Assembly (NCBI GenBank): GCA_023053575.1
Contig: JAKZAP010000007.1
Span: 11,483,008 to 11,547,007 of the forward strand
DNA: 64,000 nucleotides
DNA from: Branchinecta lynchi
Taxonomy: Eukaryota; Arthropoda; Branchiopoda; Anostraca; Branchinectidae
Reading direction: 5' to 3'
Position numbers and translations under genes: made by a program. Of the stretch, positions 12,131 to 23,299 are shown piece after piece. Below the pieces are notes generated by a model. It made no database searches, was not told the origin of the DNA, and worked only from the letters and a program-made list of their open reading frames with translations. The stretch's first letter is position 1. Each line of letters opens with the position of its first letter.

Positions 12131-14150
12131 CCTAGAATTAGTTGGTGAAAAATGTATTTCCAGGATAAACACTCACCTATTTACTAAAGCTCTCTGTGGA
12201 ACCAGTCAGCGGGGTTTAGCAAACATGGCTGTAGCTGTGAGTCTACACATCTAGACACAATGCTGTGATGCACAGGTGTACTACAGGTCAGAATCCTGGG
12301 CTTTACTTGGTAGATACCATTAGGAATTATGTGCATCTATTGGCCAGACGTCACGTTTTCTGAATTTGCACCTGTAAAAAATTAGAGCATTTCAAGCAGC
12401 GTAGAAGTATTTCAATGCACTACACTATAGTCTTAGCTTTATAGCACATAAAGAAACAGTCTGACTGAATTTCAAGGAGAGTCGAACATGATTTCTAGAT
12501 AGCTAAACCTTAGGCTGAAGAAATACTTATAAACTGAAAGTAGTTTCTTTTGTTTTCGTATGTTGACGATTATTAGTCCTGGTTTAATTCTGAGACAATC
12601 ATAAGATCTCAAATAAATGGTCCGACTGTCTGTCAGACTAAATCACCGTAGTCAACGTTTGAGAGTTGTATTGGGATCCTGAACAGCTAGAAAAAAAAGT
12701 TTGTTGTAAATGATTTTACTCAACCCTCCAATATTGTTTTGTGTTGTAGTTTTTAAGCTTCTTCATTGCTATCCCACAATTCCCACTTATGCTATTCTCC
12801 AAACTTTACCCAAGTTGCAGTTAACCAGTCGGTTGTCTGTCTGTCAGGTTATGTAAGCAAGAATTTTCTGGTCAGAGAATGTCGCACAAATGTGATTCTA
12901 AAAGAAGGTTATAGTTTGTGACAAGTCTGGGGACCCTGACCTGATGCAAATATTTTTATTTACTCGAACAATCAATAATTTCTCATGTTACTCAAGCTTT
13001 TTGTGCAACCTACCTTACCATAATTGGTTTTGTTGTCTGTCTGTCAGACCTAATCAGCCTGAACTGGAGTCTCTTTTTTTACCTAGTTACCTAGACTACA
13101 GTAACCTATCACGCACATACCAGTTTGAGGCATCTTCGTCATTTTTTAGTGGTGGATCTGCTGGCTCAACCCTTCTTGTACAGGAGGGATACCTGACCTC
13201 GTTTTTATACTACCTCGATTTTTGCCGCGAAAATGTTAAAATGAAATGTACATGCTGTCCTGACAGTCAAGAGGCAAAATATGACTTTTTGAACAGTCGT
13301 GTGTCCTCAAATATTCAAATTATGTGCCTTTTCTTTGTTTTCAAGCTGTTTCGAAACGGGATTTTCTAGCTATTGACTTTGCTACCTTTTCATCATTTTC
13401 TAGTCAATCGAGGTAAGGTTAGAATGAAGGGATCATGTTTGAAAAGAAAAATATTTGTAACAATAAGATTGAACCAATATTTATTTATCCAATATGTAAA
13501 CCATTCAGTTAGCTTCAGTCTAGTGTGTTTGTCATACTTATTGGTTCCTTTTTAAACCAGATAAATATTCTGAAGGAAAGACTTGTCTGAGGTTGGATGT
13601 ACCCCTGTACCTCGAGAAGTTGAGGAGTGCCTGGTACAATTGCAGTGCTCCAGCACTGCCTGGGGGCAGTGCTGAAGCACTGCATTTTCGACAGGGAGGA
13701 TGCAGAGTCAAAATTTTCACCAGCAATTTAATGACAATTTGAGTTTTAGGCTAGATTGTTTTAAGTTTTTAAACCAGTTTTAAGTTACTTTAAAATGTTA
13801 AAATTCAAAAATAAGATTTTGTAAGTACAACTAATTAAAAAGAGCAGCTCGGAAGCTGATTATGCAGCTACTAGGCGTCGCTTTTGCGAAGAACACTTGG
13901 ACAAAACAAGCCTATTGCTGCGGCCGATTTCACTTCAGCTTCAAACTACCAAACCCAAGACCAAATTCAACTGACCGCTGCAGGCGAAGTTCTGATATTT
14001 GCATTTTCTTTTTCTGCCGAACTCAACTGCTTCCCATGCAAATCCTAGCTTTTAATGTGGATCAAACGTTAAGACCCAAGAACTTTCAGAATTATCAAGA
14101 ACGGAGAGGGTGAAACCCTAACAGCAGCTTCAAGAATTTTTCTGCCAATA
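12131..14150. other. No gene recognised
   Basis: Several ORFs of 60-141 codons (e.g. 12944-13369) show no recognisable motif. A weak inverted match (AGGAGGGATACCTGACCTCG near 13182 and GTACCCCTGTACCTCGAG near 13600) may be a worn repeat like 3905-4407. 13870-14110 resembles, distantly, the array at 23300-24180. Confidence 0.35.
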
Positions 14151-14162
14151 TTTAACCATTTC

Positions 14163-14483
14163 TTCAAACAATGTTTACAACGGATACGTCAGCTATGATT
14201 TTTCATCAGCGATATTTTGGCCCTTCTTGGCAAGGGTCCTCGTCAGGCTGTCAATCCTCTAGATCAACTGCGGGGAAGGAATCAAACCTGTAATCGATTA
14301 CAATTATAATAAGATTACAGGTTTGATTCCTTCCCCGCAGTTGATCGAGAGGATTGACAGCCTGACGAGGACCCTTGCCAAGAAGGGCTGAAATATCGCT
14401 GATGAAAAATCATAGCTGACGTATCCGTGTAAACATTGTTTGAATAAATGTTTCAAAGTCAGCTTGGGCTCAAAGAATATTTA
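14163..14483 (-). mobile_element. Asymmetric foldback element, 10-12-bp target duplication
   Basis: Two near-perfect arms of about 135 bp (around 14165-14300 and 14313-14446) form a giant hairpin containing CCCTTCTTGGCAAGGGTCC. One side carries an extra tail ending CAGCTTGGGCTCAAAGAATA. TTTAACCATTTC occurs directly on both outer sides (14151-14162, 14484-14495). Same family as 39422-39901 and 50661-50898, opposite orientation. Long, variable duplications suggest a Mutator-like (MULE) foldback; no transposase is seen. Confidence 0.8.
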
Positions 14484-14495
14484 TTTAACCATTTC

Positions 14496-15184
14496 CAGGA
14501 CAGGTTCTTGAACAAATGTTTCTCAGATCCCAGGCCTAAAACCAGATAAAAAGGCACCTTCTAATAGAGAATATTATGAAACCCGTTGCAGTTTCCCAAG
14601 CATCCAGTTTCCCCTTTCCAAGGCATCCCAAATGAAAGCAAGGGCCAACCGTGAAATCATAGTGTTTTTCTTCACTTGTGCATCTACTCTGAATGCCAAT
14701 AGTGACAAAGCCGATTTATGTCAAACCATGCCCTGCAGAATTTTTTTGAAAATCAACCTGCTTTTCAGCTATAATAGAGAGAACTGGAGACAAAAATAGA
14801 GCTTTTGAATAAAGATTAAATAGGATAATAAGTAGTAGACCCAAAAAATAAGTAGGCTAGGTAAGTAAATACAAAATTTGGTAAGTAGAAAAGGCTGAAA
14901 ATAAGTGTCCTACTGCCAAAATAAGTAGAAGTGGGAAGCACACTCCGCCTTTTCAAAATGGCGGGTCATAAACAAATTACTTACTTACAGAGAAAACTGT
15001 TGTTGTTGATTTACGTCGCCTCTCGTCTACAGAGCCAACTAGATACAGCACTTCGATATTTTGAATATTGCCACGCACCAACGGCAAAGTTCTCTGAAAC
15101 ATACGTAGCGGCAACGTAGAAATTCGAGTAACAACTTGGAAACACTGGCAATCTCACGAGTCGCGTTTTCGATAGCCTGTCTCC
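14496..15184. other. No gene recognised
   Basis: A/T-rich unique sequence. The ORFs at 14931-15119 and 15011-15277 overlap on opposite strands and show no family motif. Confidence 0.4.
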
Positions 15185-15187
15185 TAA

Positions 15188-15889
15188 AGGACGACTCAGA
15201 CGGCGTTCGTAAAGTTCGTAAAGTTTTTCGCTAAGTATGCTCCGTAAAGTTTGTCGCCGCTCAGACGGGAATTTCACCTAGATGACATTACGAGAATTGT
15301 TTGTTGCAATTTGTTCTAGAAAGAAAAAAATTATAATCGTTAGAGATAATTATTATTATATATGAATCATAGGCAGATATTTCTTAACACTAAAAGCCAT
15401 CATGGGCCATGGTTAATATCCAGATACAGGAAGAAGCTCCAATAAATAAAGAAAAATAATCCAATAACAAAAATAATATAATTAAATAAATCAGTTCAAA
15501 ACAATTTAATCCAATAAGTAATTCTTTTTTCCCAACTCACCTGACAGAAACCAACTAGAACAACAAAACTCTAAAAAAAAAAATCAAATTGTTTATAATT
15601 ATCCTTGCAAAATAACGTTTCAAGTTATTCGACCTTATTATTATCAGCATATAAACCTCTAAGAATCATCATCTCATCATTTTCATTCTCTTATTCCCCA
15701 TTTTAAAATACATTTTCATATCTTATTTCCGATCTCTTCTCCCATTGGTCAACCTTCCGGACTTTACGAAAAAAGTTAACTAAAGTTTAACTTCTTGCCT
15801 GCTCCCGTAAAGGTTTACGGAAGGTTAAGCAACTTTACGAACTTTGCGAACGACTTTACGCACTTTACGAACGCCGTCTGAGCCGTCCT
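15188..15889. mobile_element. PIF/Harbinger-type MITE, 702 bp, TAA target duplication
   Basis: Starts AGGACGACTCAGACGGCG and ends with the inverted CGCCGTCTGAGCCGTCCT. TAA directly flanks both ends (15185-15187, 15890-15892). Subterminal parts repeat CGTAAAGTT/AACTTTACG words. A 3-bp TAA duplication is the Harbinger signature. The core (15300-15720) is A/T-rich and noncoding. Confidence 0.8.
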
Positions 15890-15932
15890 TAAGGCCTTAG
15901 TCCTCCGTTTTGCATTTTGACCGTTTTTGCCG

Positions 15933-16407
15933 AATTGGCCATATTCCTGTTCAGCGCTTCCAAGCGGATTAGTTTATGTTAATCCCCCCGTGCCTCACCG
16001 TCATTACTTGGATCCTGCTTGGATCAGACATGGCAAAATAGATCCACAGGTTAGTGAGTGGAAAACCTGTCATCTGTGTCCCAGGTAATGGTGGTATTAC
16101 ATATGTATTAGCAGCAGAAAGGGAAAGCGACCCGCACTACCCTATGGATTCGAATTTTTACTATGTCTACAGAAGTGTTGGTTAAGACATAGTGAAAAGT
16201 CGAATCCATAGGGTAGTGGGTCACTTTCACTTTCTGCTGCTGAAACATGTGCAAAACCTCCGATACCTGGGACACAGATGACAGGTTTTCCATTTACTAA
16301 CCTGTGGATCTATTTTACCATGTCTGATCCAAATAATGACGGTGAGGCATGGGGGGATTAACAGAAACTAGTCTGCTTGGAAGCGCTGAACAGGAATATG
16401 GCCAATT
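15933..16407. repeat. Near-perfect palindrome, about 475 bp
   Basis: The arm starting AATTGGCCATATTCCTGTTC at 15933 is mirrored by the arm ending at 16407, with few mismatches. The two meet around ACTATGTC...GACATAGT near 16165-16195. Likely a foldback transposon; no clear target duplication found. It can fold into a very long hairpin. Confidence 0.8.
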
Positions 16408-17293
16408 ACGAGACAGTACTTAGTGCAAAATGCCGTTTTCGCAGAAATGAGAAAGGACTGTCTCCCAAGGACTGGGCAGAACGGAGAACTTGCTCCAGAG
16501 CTACTTTCTCCTCTGATTTGGCAGAAAGTTTGAATATACTTGGACTTGAGCTTTGTGGAAAGCATTCATAGAAGAATGGAGGCAGTGGTGAAAGATTATA
16601 AGAATGGAGTTTTTATCCTGGATTGTGAGTATAACATAAAGAAGTATCACTGTACCTAATAAAGTAGCAGTGGAACTTTCCTGTACATTTAGGCTAACTA
16701 GCCTAGGAGTATCACAGTAAATATTTCTCCTTGATACTTGACGTAGGCCTATATGCTGCATTTATGTTAAGTCAGACAGTTCCTTCGTCACTCCTACCAC
16801 ATTTACCATCTCTGTATTCTTTCAATTTTCCACGAAAAACATTAACATCAGGTAGGCGCTCAATAAATCTGACTATCCCCAATGTATGTGATACATTTCA
16901 GTACAGTCAGACCCCCAATTCATGTTGGTTACCTGACCTCTCTGTGTGATTTGTGTTGATGGCAGTGGCTCTGTCCTAATAACACCAATTGCCCCTGCAT
17001 ATGGAGAGGGTCTATAAAAAGTTCAGGACCCTCCCTATATATAGGGAGGGTCTGTGAAAAATATTATTATTAATTAAGTCCCTAGCATAGAGATAGTACT
17101 ATTTCTAGCCTTCTAGTGGAATCTCCAGAATTTTCCTGACCAAGTATTGCTGTTTTAAGCAGGAATTCTTGTATATCAAATTTCGAGGTTTGAAAACAAC
17201 ATGGCAGTTTACGAAAGCCACTGTATTCGAGTGCAGTAAATATGAAAAAGCTTGCACTATGCCTTCCAGATTTTTCTATTTTATTTATTTATC

Positions 17294-17360
17294 ACGTGCC
17301 CAGAGCAATGGGTAGTGCACTCGACTTTCAGTTCAAAGACCACTGGTTCGATCCCAGATG
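17294..17360 (+). ncRNA. tRNA-like sequence (possible SINE head or tRNA relic)
   Basis: GTGCCCAGAGCAATGGGTAG resembles a pol III A box. GGTTCGATCCC is a good B box within a 7-nt T-loop hairpin (CTGG/CCAG) about 35 nt further on. The acceptor stem does not close well, so a functional tRNA is unlikely. It lies just before the Myb-like exon. Confidence 0.4.
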
Positions 17361-17408
17361 ACTGCAGTTCCGTTAGTTTTCTTCACTAACAGTACATTTT
17401 TTTTTTAG

Positions 17409-18358
17409 ATGGTGGCACAGAGTTACACTGGGGAGAAGAGGAACTAGCAATAAACTGCTACAACAAGGAAACCCTTTTCAATATACTGAAGGAAACAGGG
17501 TGGAAGGAGAAGACTGAGGAAAGTGATGCAGCTAAAGAACTGTTGAATGGATATATTCCAACTTCTGCAATACTTTGGAGCAATAGCAAAAGCAAAGCTC
17601 CTGAAGTTGTCAGAAATGATGAGATTGGAACGAAAACATTGCTTGCCCTGTTGAAGATGGACAAATTCAAAAAAGTTTACAAGGGTGGAAATACTCGTGG
17701 ATTATGGGTCTCTTTAAGTGAGGTAATGTGTGAGATGGGGTTCAACTTGGGAGATAAACCCAAGGATAAGCTGAGCAACAAGTTCCAAGGTATTAAAGTG
17801 TCCTACAAGTCATTCTGTATGAAAAAATCTGCTACAGGTGGTGGAACTGAGCCTCCTCCACCATTTTTTGATGACTTAGATGAACTTGAAAAGGGGTCTC
17901 ATGCCACGGTTCCGCCAATTGTGATTGACACAAATAAAAAAGAGCCGGTTATGAAAAGAGGTGGATTAGGTGAAAAAAGTGATGAGTCAAGTGTGGAGCA
18001 TGAAGCAGAAAATAATGATGTGGAAGAAGCAAGTCCATTAGTGCCACCTGCAGGAAAAAGAGTAAGGAGGAGTGTGAAAAAAGACCTGAGTGATGCACTA
18101 GCAAGAATTGAACATGAAGATCAGAACAGAGCATCCTCTAGTGCCAAATTCCAGGAAAAAATTGTTGAACACATGGAGCAAAGTCAGAAGGAGAGGGAGA
18201 AGAACAGAGCATACAGGGAGGCTCGTGATAAGAAAAAAGAAGAGCAGACAGACCGAATGCTGAGTATACTAGAAAGAGCATTTCAGACAGTACCAAACAA
18301 AGCTCGAAAGGACAAGAAGAAACCACGAAGAAGTAGTAGTAATTCTGATTCAGAATAA
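17409..18358 (+). CDS. Myb/SANT-like protein of a PIF/Harbinger element (terminal exon)
   Basis: An open frame runs from a splice-acceptor-like tract (T-run plus AG at 17407-17408) to TAA at 18358, about 315 codons. The first part (FNILKETGWKEKTEESDAAK) is followed by KTLLALLKMDKFKKVYKGGN, spaced tryptophans/hydrophobics, and PPPPFFDDLDEL. This matches the Myb/SANT-like DNA-binding protein that partners Harbinger transposases (family knowledge). The C-terminal ~120 residues are charged and coiled-coil-like (KEREKNRAYREARDKKKEEQ). A poly(A) signal follows at 18494. The frame has no stops, unlike the facing transposase. The upstream exon(s) are not identified; the phase at the acceptor requires one base from upstream. 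Confidence 0.65.
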
Positions 18359-18493
18359 GTGAAATGTTGCATAACAAGTTACCCTGTTGGGAATTTTAAT
18401 AGGTGTGTGATCTGATTATAATTGAGCACCAGTTTGTATCTTACTAAAATGAGATTTTTAAGTCTCTGTTCCTTAAGTCTCTTTTCCCATCAA

Positions 18494-18499
18494 AATAAA
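18494..18499 (+). promoter_or_regulatory. Poly(A) signal AATAAA of the Myb-like gene
   Basis: AATAAA 136 bp after the stop codon, placed just before the convergent transposase remnant ends. Confidence 0.5.
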
Positions 18500-18596
18500 T
18501 TTTGTATTCAAAAGAATGTATCCAATCAATTCCGTGGCAGTCCATGAGCAATAGTATCTCTTTTTCTCTGAGCAGCAGCACGGTTTGGTGTTGAAG

Positions 18597-19297
18597 CAGT
18601 CTAGTACACTAGCCCCTTTTCAGGCACAGTGCTCAAACGTCTAGCACCATGCCTGGGTGCTAGACGTTCAAGCACTGTACCTTGGATTTCATGTATGGTG
18701 CATGGATTTCAGTATACAGTGCATACATAAAAAACACAGTTTCTGTAATAACAACTGAGCACCAGCTCGGACAGGGCTGATATTACTACCATGAATTAGA
18801 GAAATCAAAGACAATCCTTTATATATTTTTCACAACAAAAACAAAAGGGCTCGGCTGATGACAGATGTGAAAAACCTCATTTCCTTTTGTACACAGTCAA
18901 GGGTTTTGCATGCAAAGTGTCCTGTGCCTCAGCTTTTTCTACCTAGCAGCCAACCAGAATATTGGCTCTTGGGGAATAGATAGGAAAAATACATGGAAAA
19001 TAGATAGGGTGCTGTTAGGTTTTTCATCTCCATCATCATTAGAGCCGTTTTGTTTTTGTTGTGAAAAATATATAAAGGATTGTCTTTGATTTCTCTAATT
19101 CATAGTAGTAATTTCAGCCCTGTCCGAGCCGGTGCTCAGTTGTGATGACAGAAACTGTGTTTTTTCTGTATGCACTGTATACTGAAATCCATGCACCATA
19201 CATGATATCCAAGGTACAGTGCTTGAACGTCTAGCACCCAGGCATGGTGCTAGACGTTTGAGCACCGTGCCTGAAATGGGGCTAGTGTACTAGACTG
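18597..19297. mobile_element. Foldback hAT-like element, 701 bp, perfect 8-bp target duplication
   Basis: Begins CAGTCTAGTACACTAGCCCC and ends with the inverted GGGGCTAGTGTACTAGACTG. The arms are about 250 bp and near-identical, with a 190-bp centre. TGTTGAAG flanks both ends exactly (18589-18596, 19298-19305). The 8-bp duplication and CAG...CTG ends indicate hAT. It splits the last codons of the Harbinger transposase remnant. Inside each arm is a smaller palindrome with GTCTAGCACCCAGGC-type sequence. Confidence 0.9.
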
Positions 19298-19513
19298 TGT
19301 TGAAGCCACTGAAATTACTGGAAGAGGTTGTACAAGTACATCATTCTCATCATACCATTCCTCGATGATTTCTTCGTTCATTTGACAGATGTTGTGTAGC
19401 ACACAACATGCTGTAATCACATAGGGTAGAGATAGAGATGTAATCACATAGGGTAGAGAGTTAGAAATAAAATGGCTGTTCAACCAAGCTGTTCCAAACT
19501 GAAAACAGCTTTA

Positions 19514-19751
19514 GAGTGGGTCTTCACTACCCAGAAAATCAGGAATCTGGGGTCCCGTAAAATTGACCAACTTTTGTTTTAAACGCTTCTCGATTCTGGG
19601 AGTCTGAAAGGTCAAAAGCCCCTTTTTTCCTGATTCGCTTGGTGTACAACTGGACGGAAAAAGACCCATCTTCACTACCGGAAACCGCACGATGAAAACT
19701 GGAAATCAACCCGGAATCCAGGTGAAAAATCTCGGTAGTTAAGCCCCACTC
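19514..19751. mobile_element. Harbinger-type MITE, 238 bp, TTA target duplication
   Basis: Ends GAGTGGGTCTTCACTACC and GGTAGTTAAGCCCCACTC are inverted repeats, flanked by TTA (19511-19513, 19752-19754). It lies between the two surviving pieces of the transposase. Confidence 0.75.
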
Positions 19752-20028
19752 TTAGTGATACCAGAGTGATCCATACCGAATCCTTGAGGATTTTCTTCAT
19801 ATTATCTAGTTCTATCCTCAGTTTTAGGCTATGCTCGTCATATTGGCCATTAATCGAAAACTGGCTGTAAATTTCATCTTCCTCTTCCTCATCATCACTA
19901 GAAGCATCTTGAGAGAGATTTTTGGCAACTTCCATTAGTAAAAGCAACTTTTCTTCTTCTTCTTTGAATTTGTCAGCACCTGGGTTCCAGGATGGGACCC
20001 TTTCGGCTTCCTTGTGGTTGATAACTTG

Positions 20029-21105
20029 ATGGTTGGTTTGGTTTGGTTGGAATCGCTGGGTACTGGGTAGGTTAGGTTAGGGCAACCTTGGGCCGAGATG
20101 AACGGTACTCTCAAGAAATGCAGAGGAATTTGAGGGCGGTGATGATCGGCAGGAACACTGCTCGTTCGCGTCTAGGGGGGAGTGATGTAGACGATATTTC
20201 TTCGATGTCAGGAGGTAGGTTTTGCTTCAGGACTTCGGATCTGAGTATTGTCAGCTTTGGGCAAGGTCTATTGCATTCGAAGAGAAGATGCTGCAACGTT
20301 TCTTGGGCATTTTGGCATAGTCTGCAGAGGGGGTCCTGTCTTCTCCCCCAGTCGAACTCAGTTTTTCTTGTAATTACGGCGTTGGTCTTGACTCGAAGGT
20401 AGATGCAGTTTTCTTCTCTTGTCTTGAATATGTGAAGATTTGCGTTGGTTGTTGGGGGGTGACGGTTGCCAAGGCGTTGTCGTAATATATCTCGATATGT
20501 TTGAACTGTGGGTGGTGGGTTGAAGCTCGGTTCGTCAGTCGTTAGCCCCGCCATTGCGTCGGCTTCTTCGTTGTGCCTGATCCCTTGGTGGCTTGGGATA
20601 TGTTGGAAGCAGACTTGTGTTCCCTTGCTTCGAATATCCGTGATGGTAAGTCTCATCTGGGCCAGGTCGGTGTCCTTAGTCTTCCGACTCAGTTGTTTCA
20701 CCAGCAGGAGAGCCGATTTGGAGTCAGAAAATATCACTGCCTTTCCTGACTGTGGTGGTATAGCTTTGATGACCTTGAGAGCTTCGTTGATGGCTTCAAT
20801 TTCGCTGGTCAGGACTGACACCTGGTCTGGAAGTCTTTTTGAAAGTTTGAGGTGATATGCCGGTATCACTGCTGCCGAGGCTGCTTTTCCGCTCTTGACA
20901 GATCCATCGGTGTAGATGTGAAGGTGGGCTGGGTACTTCGTTTTGGCCATATCTGAGAAGATTGACTGGATCTGGGCTGGAGGATACTGTTCTTTTTTGT
21001 AATCAATCATGTGGGTGGACACGTCAACTGGATGCCACGTCCAGGGCGGGGATGGGGGGAACGGGGGAGCTGCTTGGGTCTTTATCCATGCTTACAGCAA
21101 TTTGA
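20029..21105 (-). mobile_element. Jockey-like LINE, 3' fragment
   Basis: A 5'-truncated non-LTR element read leftwards. The RNase H region is at 21093-20111 and a simple CCAAACC-type tail at 20029-20055. It abuts the N-terminal remnant of the Harbinger transposase. Confidence 0.75.
20111..21093 (-). pseudogene. LINE RNase H domain and C-terminal zinc-knuckle tail
   Basis: The frame is open from a stop near 21093 (AWIKTQAAPPFPP linker) to TAG at 20111. RNase H acidic residues are visible: IYTDGSV (first D), TSEIEAINEA (E), FSDSKSALL (second D) and IPSHQGIRHNEEADAMA (H and last D). A cysteine/histidine tail, C-x2-C-x7-H-x4-C (CRLC...HLLFEC), follows, typical of Jockey/R1 elements. RNase H removes the RNA template during reverse transcription. 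All catalytic residues remain but the reverse transcriptase is gone. Confidence 0.85.
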
Positions 21106-21150
21106 ATTTCCCGGCAATTCCGTAGGAATAGGCGGTTTTTTTGCAACACG

Positions 21151-21424
21151 AGTTGCGTTTTATTTGAAGTTCATAGTACAGCGGGAGCGGACGGCGAACT
21201 GTTAATAGTCGTTTTATTCCTGGCGGACTACGTCAGAAGGTACGCTGAACTGTCCTCTGCCTCACCCAGCGTACAAAATAGCGGGTCCGCTGGCACTCAG
21301 CGGACGGCCCGCTGGCAAATAAAACGAAATCAGGCATCCCGCGCCTTCCCAGCGTACTGCCCGCTGGCGAATAAAACGAGAACGAACAGTCCGCTGTACT
21401 ATGAACTTCAAATAAAACGCAACT
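21151..21424. mobile_element. TIR element with AGTTGCGTTTTATTT ends, 3-bp duplication ACG
   Basis: The outer 34 bp are a perfect inverted repeat (AGTTGCGTTTTATTTGAAGT and onward). ACG flanks both sides (21148-21150, 21425-21427). The core is G/C-rich with repeated CCGCTGGC/CAGCGGAC. It shares end type and 3-bp duplication with 56326-56680 and 60790-61086. Confidence 0.8.
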
Positions 21425-21784
21425 ACGGTTGACTTTCTGTTCAGGAGTGCGAAAAACGGTCAACTTAGCACAACGGACAGAGGACTGTGGAGAAAGGACT
21501 GAGGAGACAGGCAATCGAAAACGCGACTAATGGTCGAAGACCGCTAACTTCGAGATAAAGGATTTTTTATCAAAAAAGGTTTCGGATGAAAGCAGATCTA
21601 CTAGGGGGAGGGGTGGAGTCGAGAAATAGCTCATTAGGTCGCTGAAGCTATCCGCATCTATCACCCTTACGTTCGACGCATTCATTCCCAGACCTTTTAG
21701 AAACCGGTGAATTCCCACGCAGGGGCGTCACTAGCCTTTTACCTTTGGGGGGGGGACGTCCGGTTTGTGCCGACGGACTAAAAC

Positions 21785-23257
21785 AAGACCAAAGGTTTCG
21801 ATGGGATCCCAAAAATTCAATATCTGATCCAGACAACTGGGTCTTGTCTTAGCCAGATCCAGTCTTCGCCAGACTCCTTGAACATTTTTACAATTAAAAT
21901 TCAGAAACAGATTAAGGCCAAATAGCTAATCACCTGAGAAATCAAGTTCAGATTTGGATTCAGCATGTGTGTTTACCCCTATAAGTCATATCTGTTTTGA
22001 CGAAAACTTCCTGCCACTTCTGCCAATTTCCCGGTTCCGGCCGAACTCCAGAACTACTTGTCCGGCGAAAAAAGAAAGCTCAAAGACGAAATCAGGGTAT
22101 CTTCTTTCCCCAGTAATGAACATCTAATCAACTTCAAATAGAAATTTAGCTTATACAAAATTTTCCGATTCCAGCCGGATTCCGGTCGAACTATATGTCC
22201 GGGTAAAATACGATTGTCACACAGGGACTCAGCATCTCTTCTTACCCCTAAATCGCGTATCTAATCAACTAGAAATAAAACTTTGACTTCCAACAGTTTT
22301 CCGGCTTTGGCCGGATTCCGGACGAACTACGTGTCCGGGTAGAAACTTGTTTTCACATAAGTGTTCAGCATGTCTTCTTGCCCAAAATCAAACATCTAAT
22401 CAACTCCAAACAAAACTTTTAATTTTGACAAACTTTCCGGTTTGGGCCGGATTTCGGTCGAAATACTTCTCCGTCGAGAAAATAGTTTTCACCATCGTCT
22501 TCAGCATGTCTCCCTACCTCTAAATCGAAATTTAATCAATTTCAAGTAAAACTTTTACTTTCAACAAACTTTTCGGTTTGGGCCGGATTCCGGGCGAAAT
22601 AGTTGTCCATCGAGAAAATAGTTTTCACCATCGTCTTCAGCATGTCTTCCTACCCCTAAACCGAACATCTAATCAATTTCAAATAAAACTTTTACTTTCA
22701 ACAAACTTTCCGGTTTGGGCCGGATTCCGGGCGAAATACTTGTCCGTCGAGAATATAATTTACACCATCGTCTTCAGCATGTCTTCTTACCCCTAAATCG
22801 AACATCTAATCAACTTCAAATAAAACTTGTACTTTCGACAAACTTTCCGGTTTTGGCCGGATTCCGGGCGAACTACATGTCCGACGACAAAATGGTTTTC
22901 ACCATCGTGTTCAGCATGTCTTCTTACCCCATAATCGACTATCACATTAGCTGTTTCAAAATATTTTGTTTGTCCCTTAATTTGAATCCCCTCCCCCACC
23001 CCTAAATGTAGAGCTACAAAGCCCATCTACGAACTTGACTGGTCCGACGACCCAAAGAACCCTCACACCAAGTTTCATCAAAATATCTCATTCCCTTCGA
23101 GAGTTATCGTGCTTACAGACGGACGGACAGACGGACGGACGGACGGACGGACGGACGGACGGACGGACGGACGGACGGACGGACGGACGGACGGACAGAC
23201 GGACAACTTTTGCGATGTCATAGGTATCCCTCCACTTACGTTTTGGGATCCCAAAAA
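21785..23257 (-). mobile_element. Helentron-like element (HINE) with 137-bp minisatellite, copy A
   Basis: Runs from CAAGACCAAAGGTTTCGATG to TTTTGGGATCCCAAAAA. The middle holds about seven units of period 137 bp (22438, 22575, 22712 and 22849 mark the CCGG-rich core), each with a CCGGATTCCGGGCGAA core and CAGCATGTCTTC. It then has an unusually long (GACG)n tract. On the minus strand this is (GTCY)n next to a palindromic end, as in HINE/DINE-1 elements. Short ORFs inside are frame-broken translations of the repeat. Confidence 0.75.
23117..23206. repeat. (GACG/GACA)n microsatellite, about 90 bp
   Basis: Tetranucleotide GGAC/AGAC repeats, (GTCY)n on the minus strand. Expanded here; only 10-20 bp in the other copies of the element. 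Confidence 0.9.
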
Positions 23258-23299
23258 TGTGCCGACAAAACACGCCGTTGCCGCTTCGCGGCAACGGTG

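Larger units (their letters stand above)
18526..20020 (-). pseudogene. PIF/Harbinger transposase remnant (N- and C-terminal pieces)
   Basis: The C-terminal piece (19483-19300) has VITACCVLHNICQMNEEIIE, the characteristic end of the DDE_Tnp_4 (HARBI1-like) nuclease. Its last codons resume beyond an inserted element and stop at 18526-18528. The N-terminal piece (about 20020-19770) has an acidic stretch and SLKLRIELDNMKKILKDSVW. The catalytic middle is missing, so it cannot encode an active enzyme. A 21-bp direct duplication (TCTCTACCCTATGTGATTACA without its last base) doubles LPYVIT. Two elements interrupt it (18597-19297, 19514-19751). Convergent with the Myb-like gene, the usual Harbinger layout. 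Confidence 0.75.

Noticed and set aside
12944..13369. 141-codon ORF
   Set aside because: No recognisable motif or splice or promoter context; low-complexity composition typical of chance ORFs in A/T-rich DNA.
17949..18377. Minus-strand ORFs opposite the Myb-like gene
   Set aside because: Shadows of the plus-strand coding frame; no motif.
22578..23005. ORFs of 72-96 codons beginning MGRIPGEI, also at 25534-26098, 58505-58795 and 63567-63994
   Set aside because: They are translations of the 137-bp minisatellite. The period is not a multiple of three, each unit breaks the frame, and both strands show equal ORFs.
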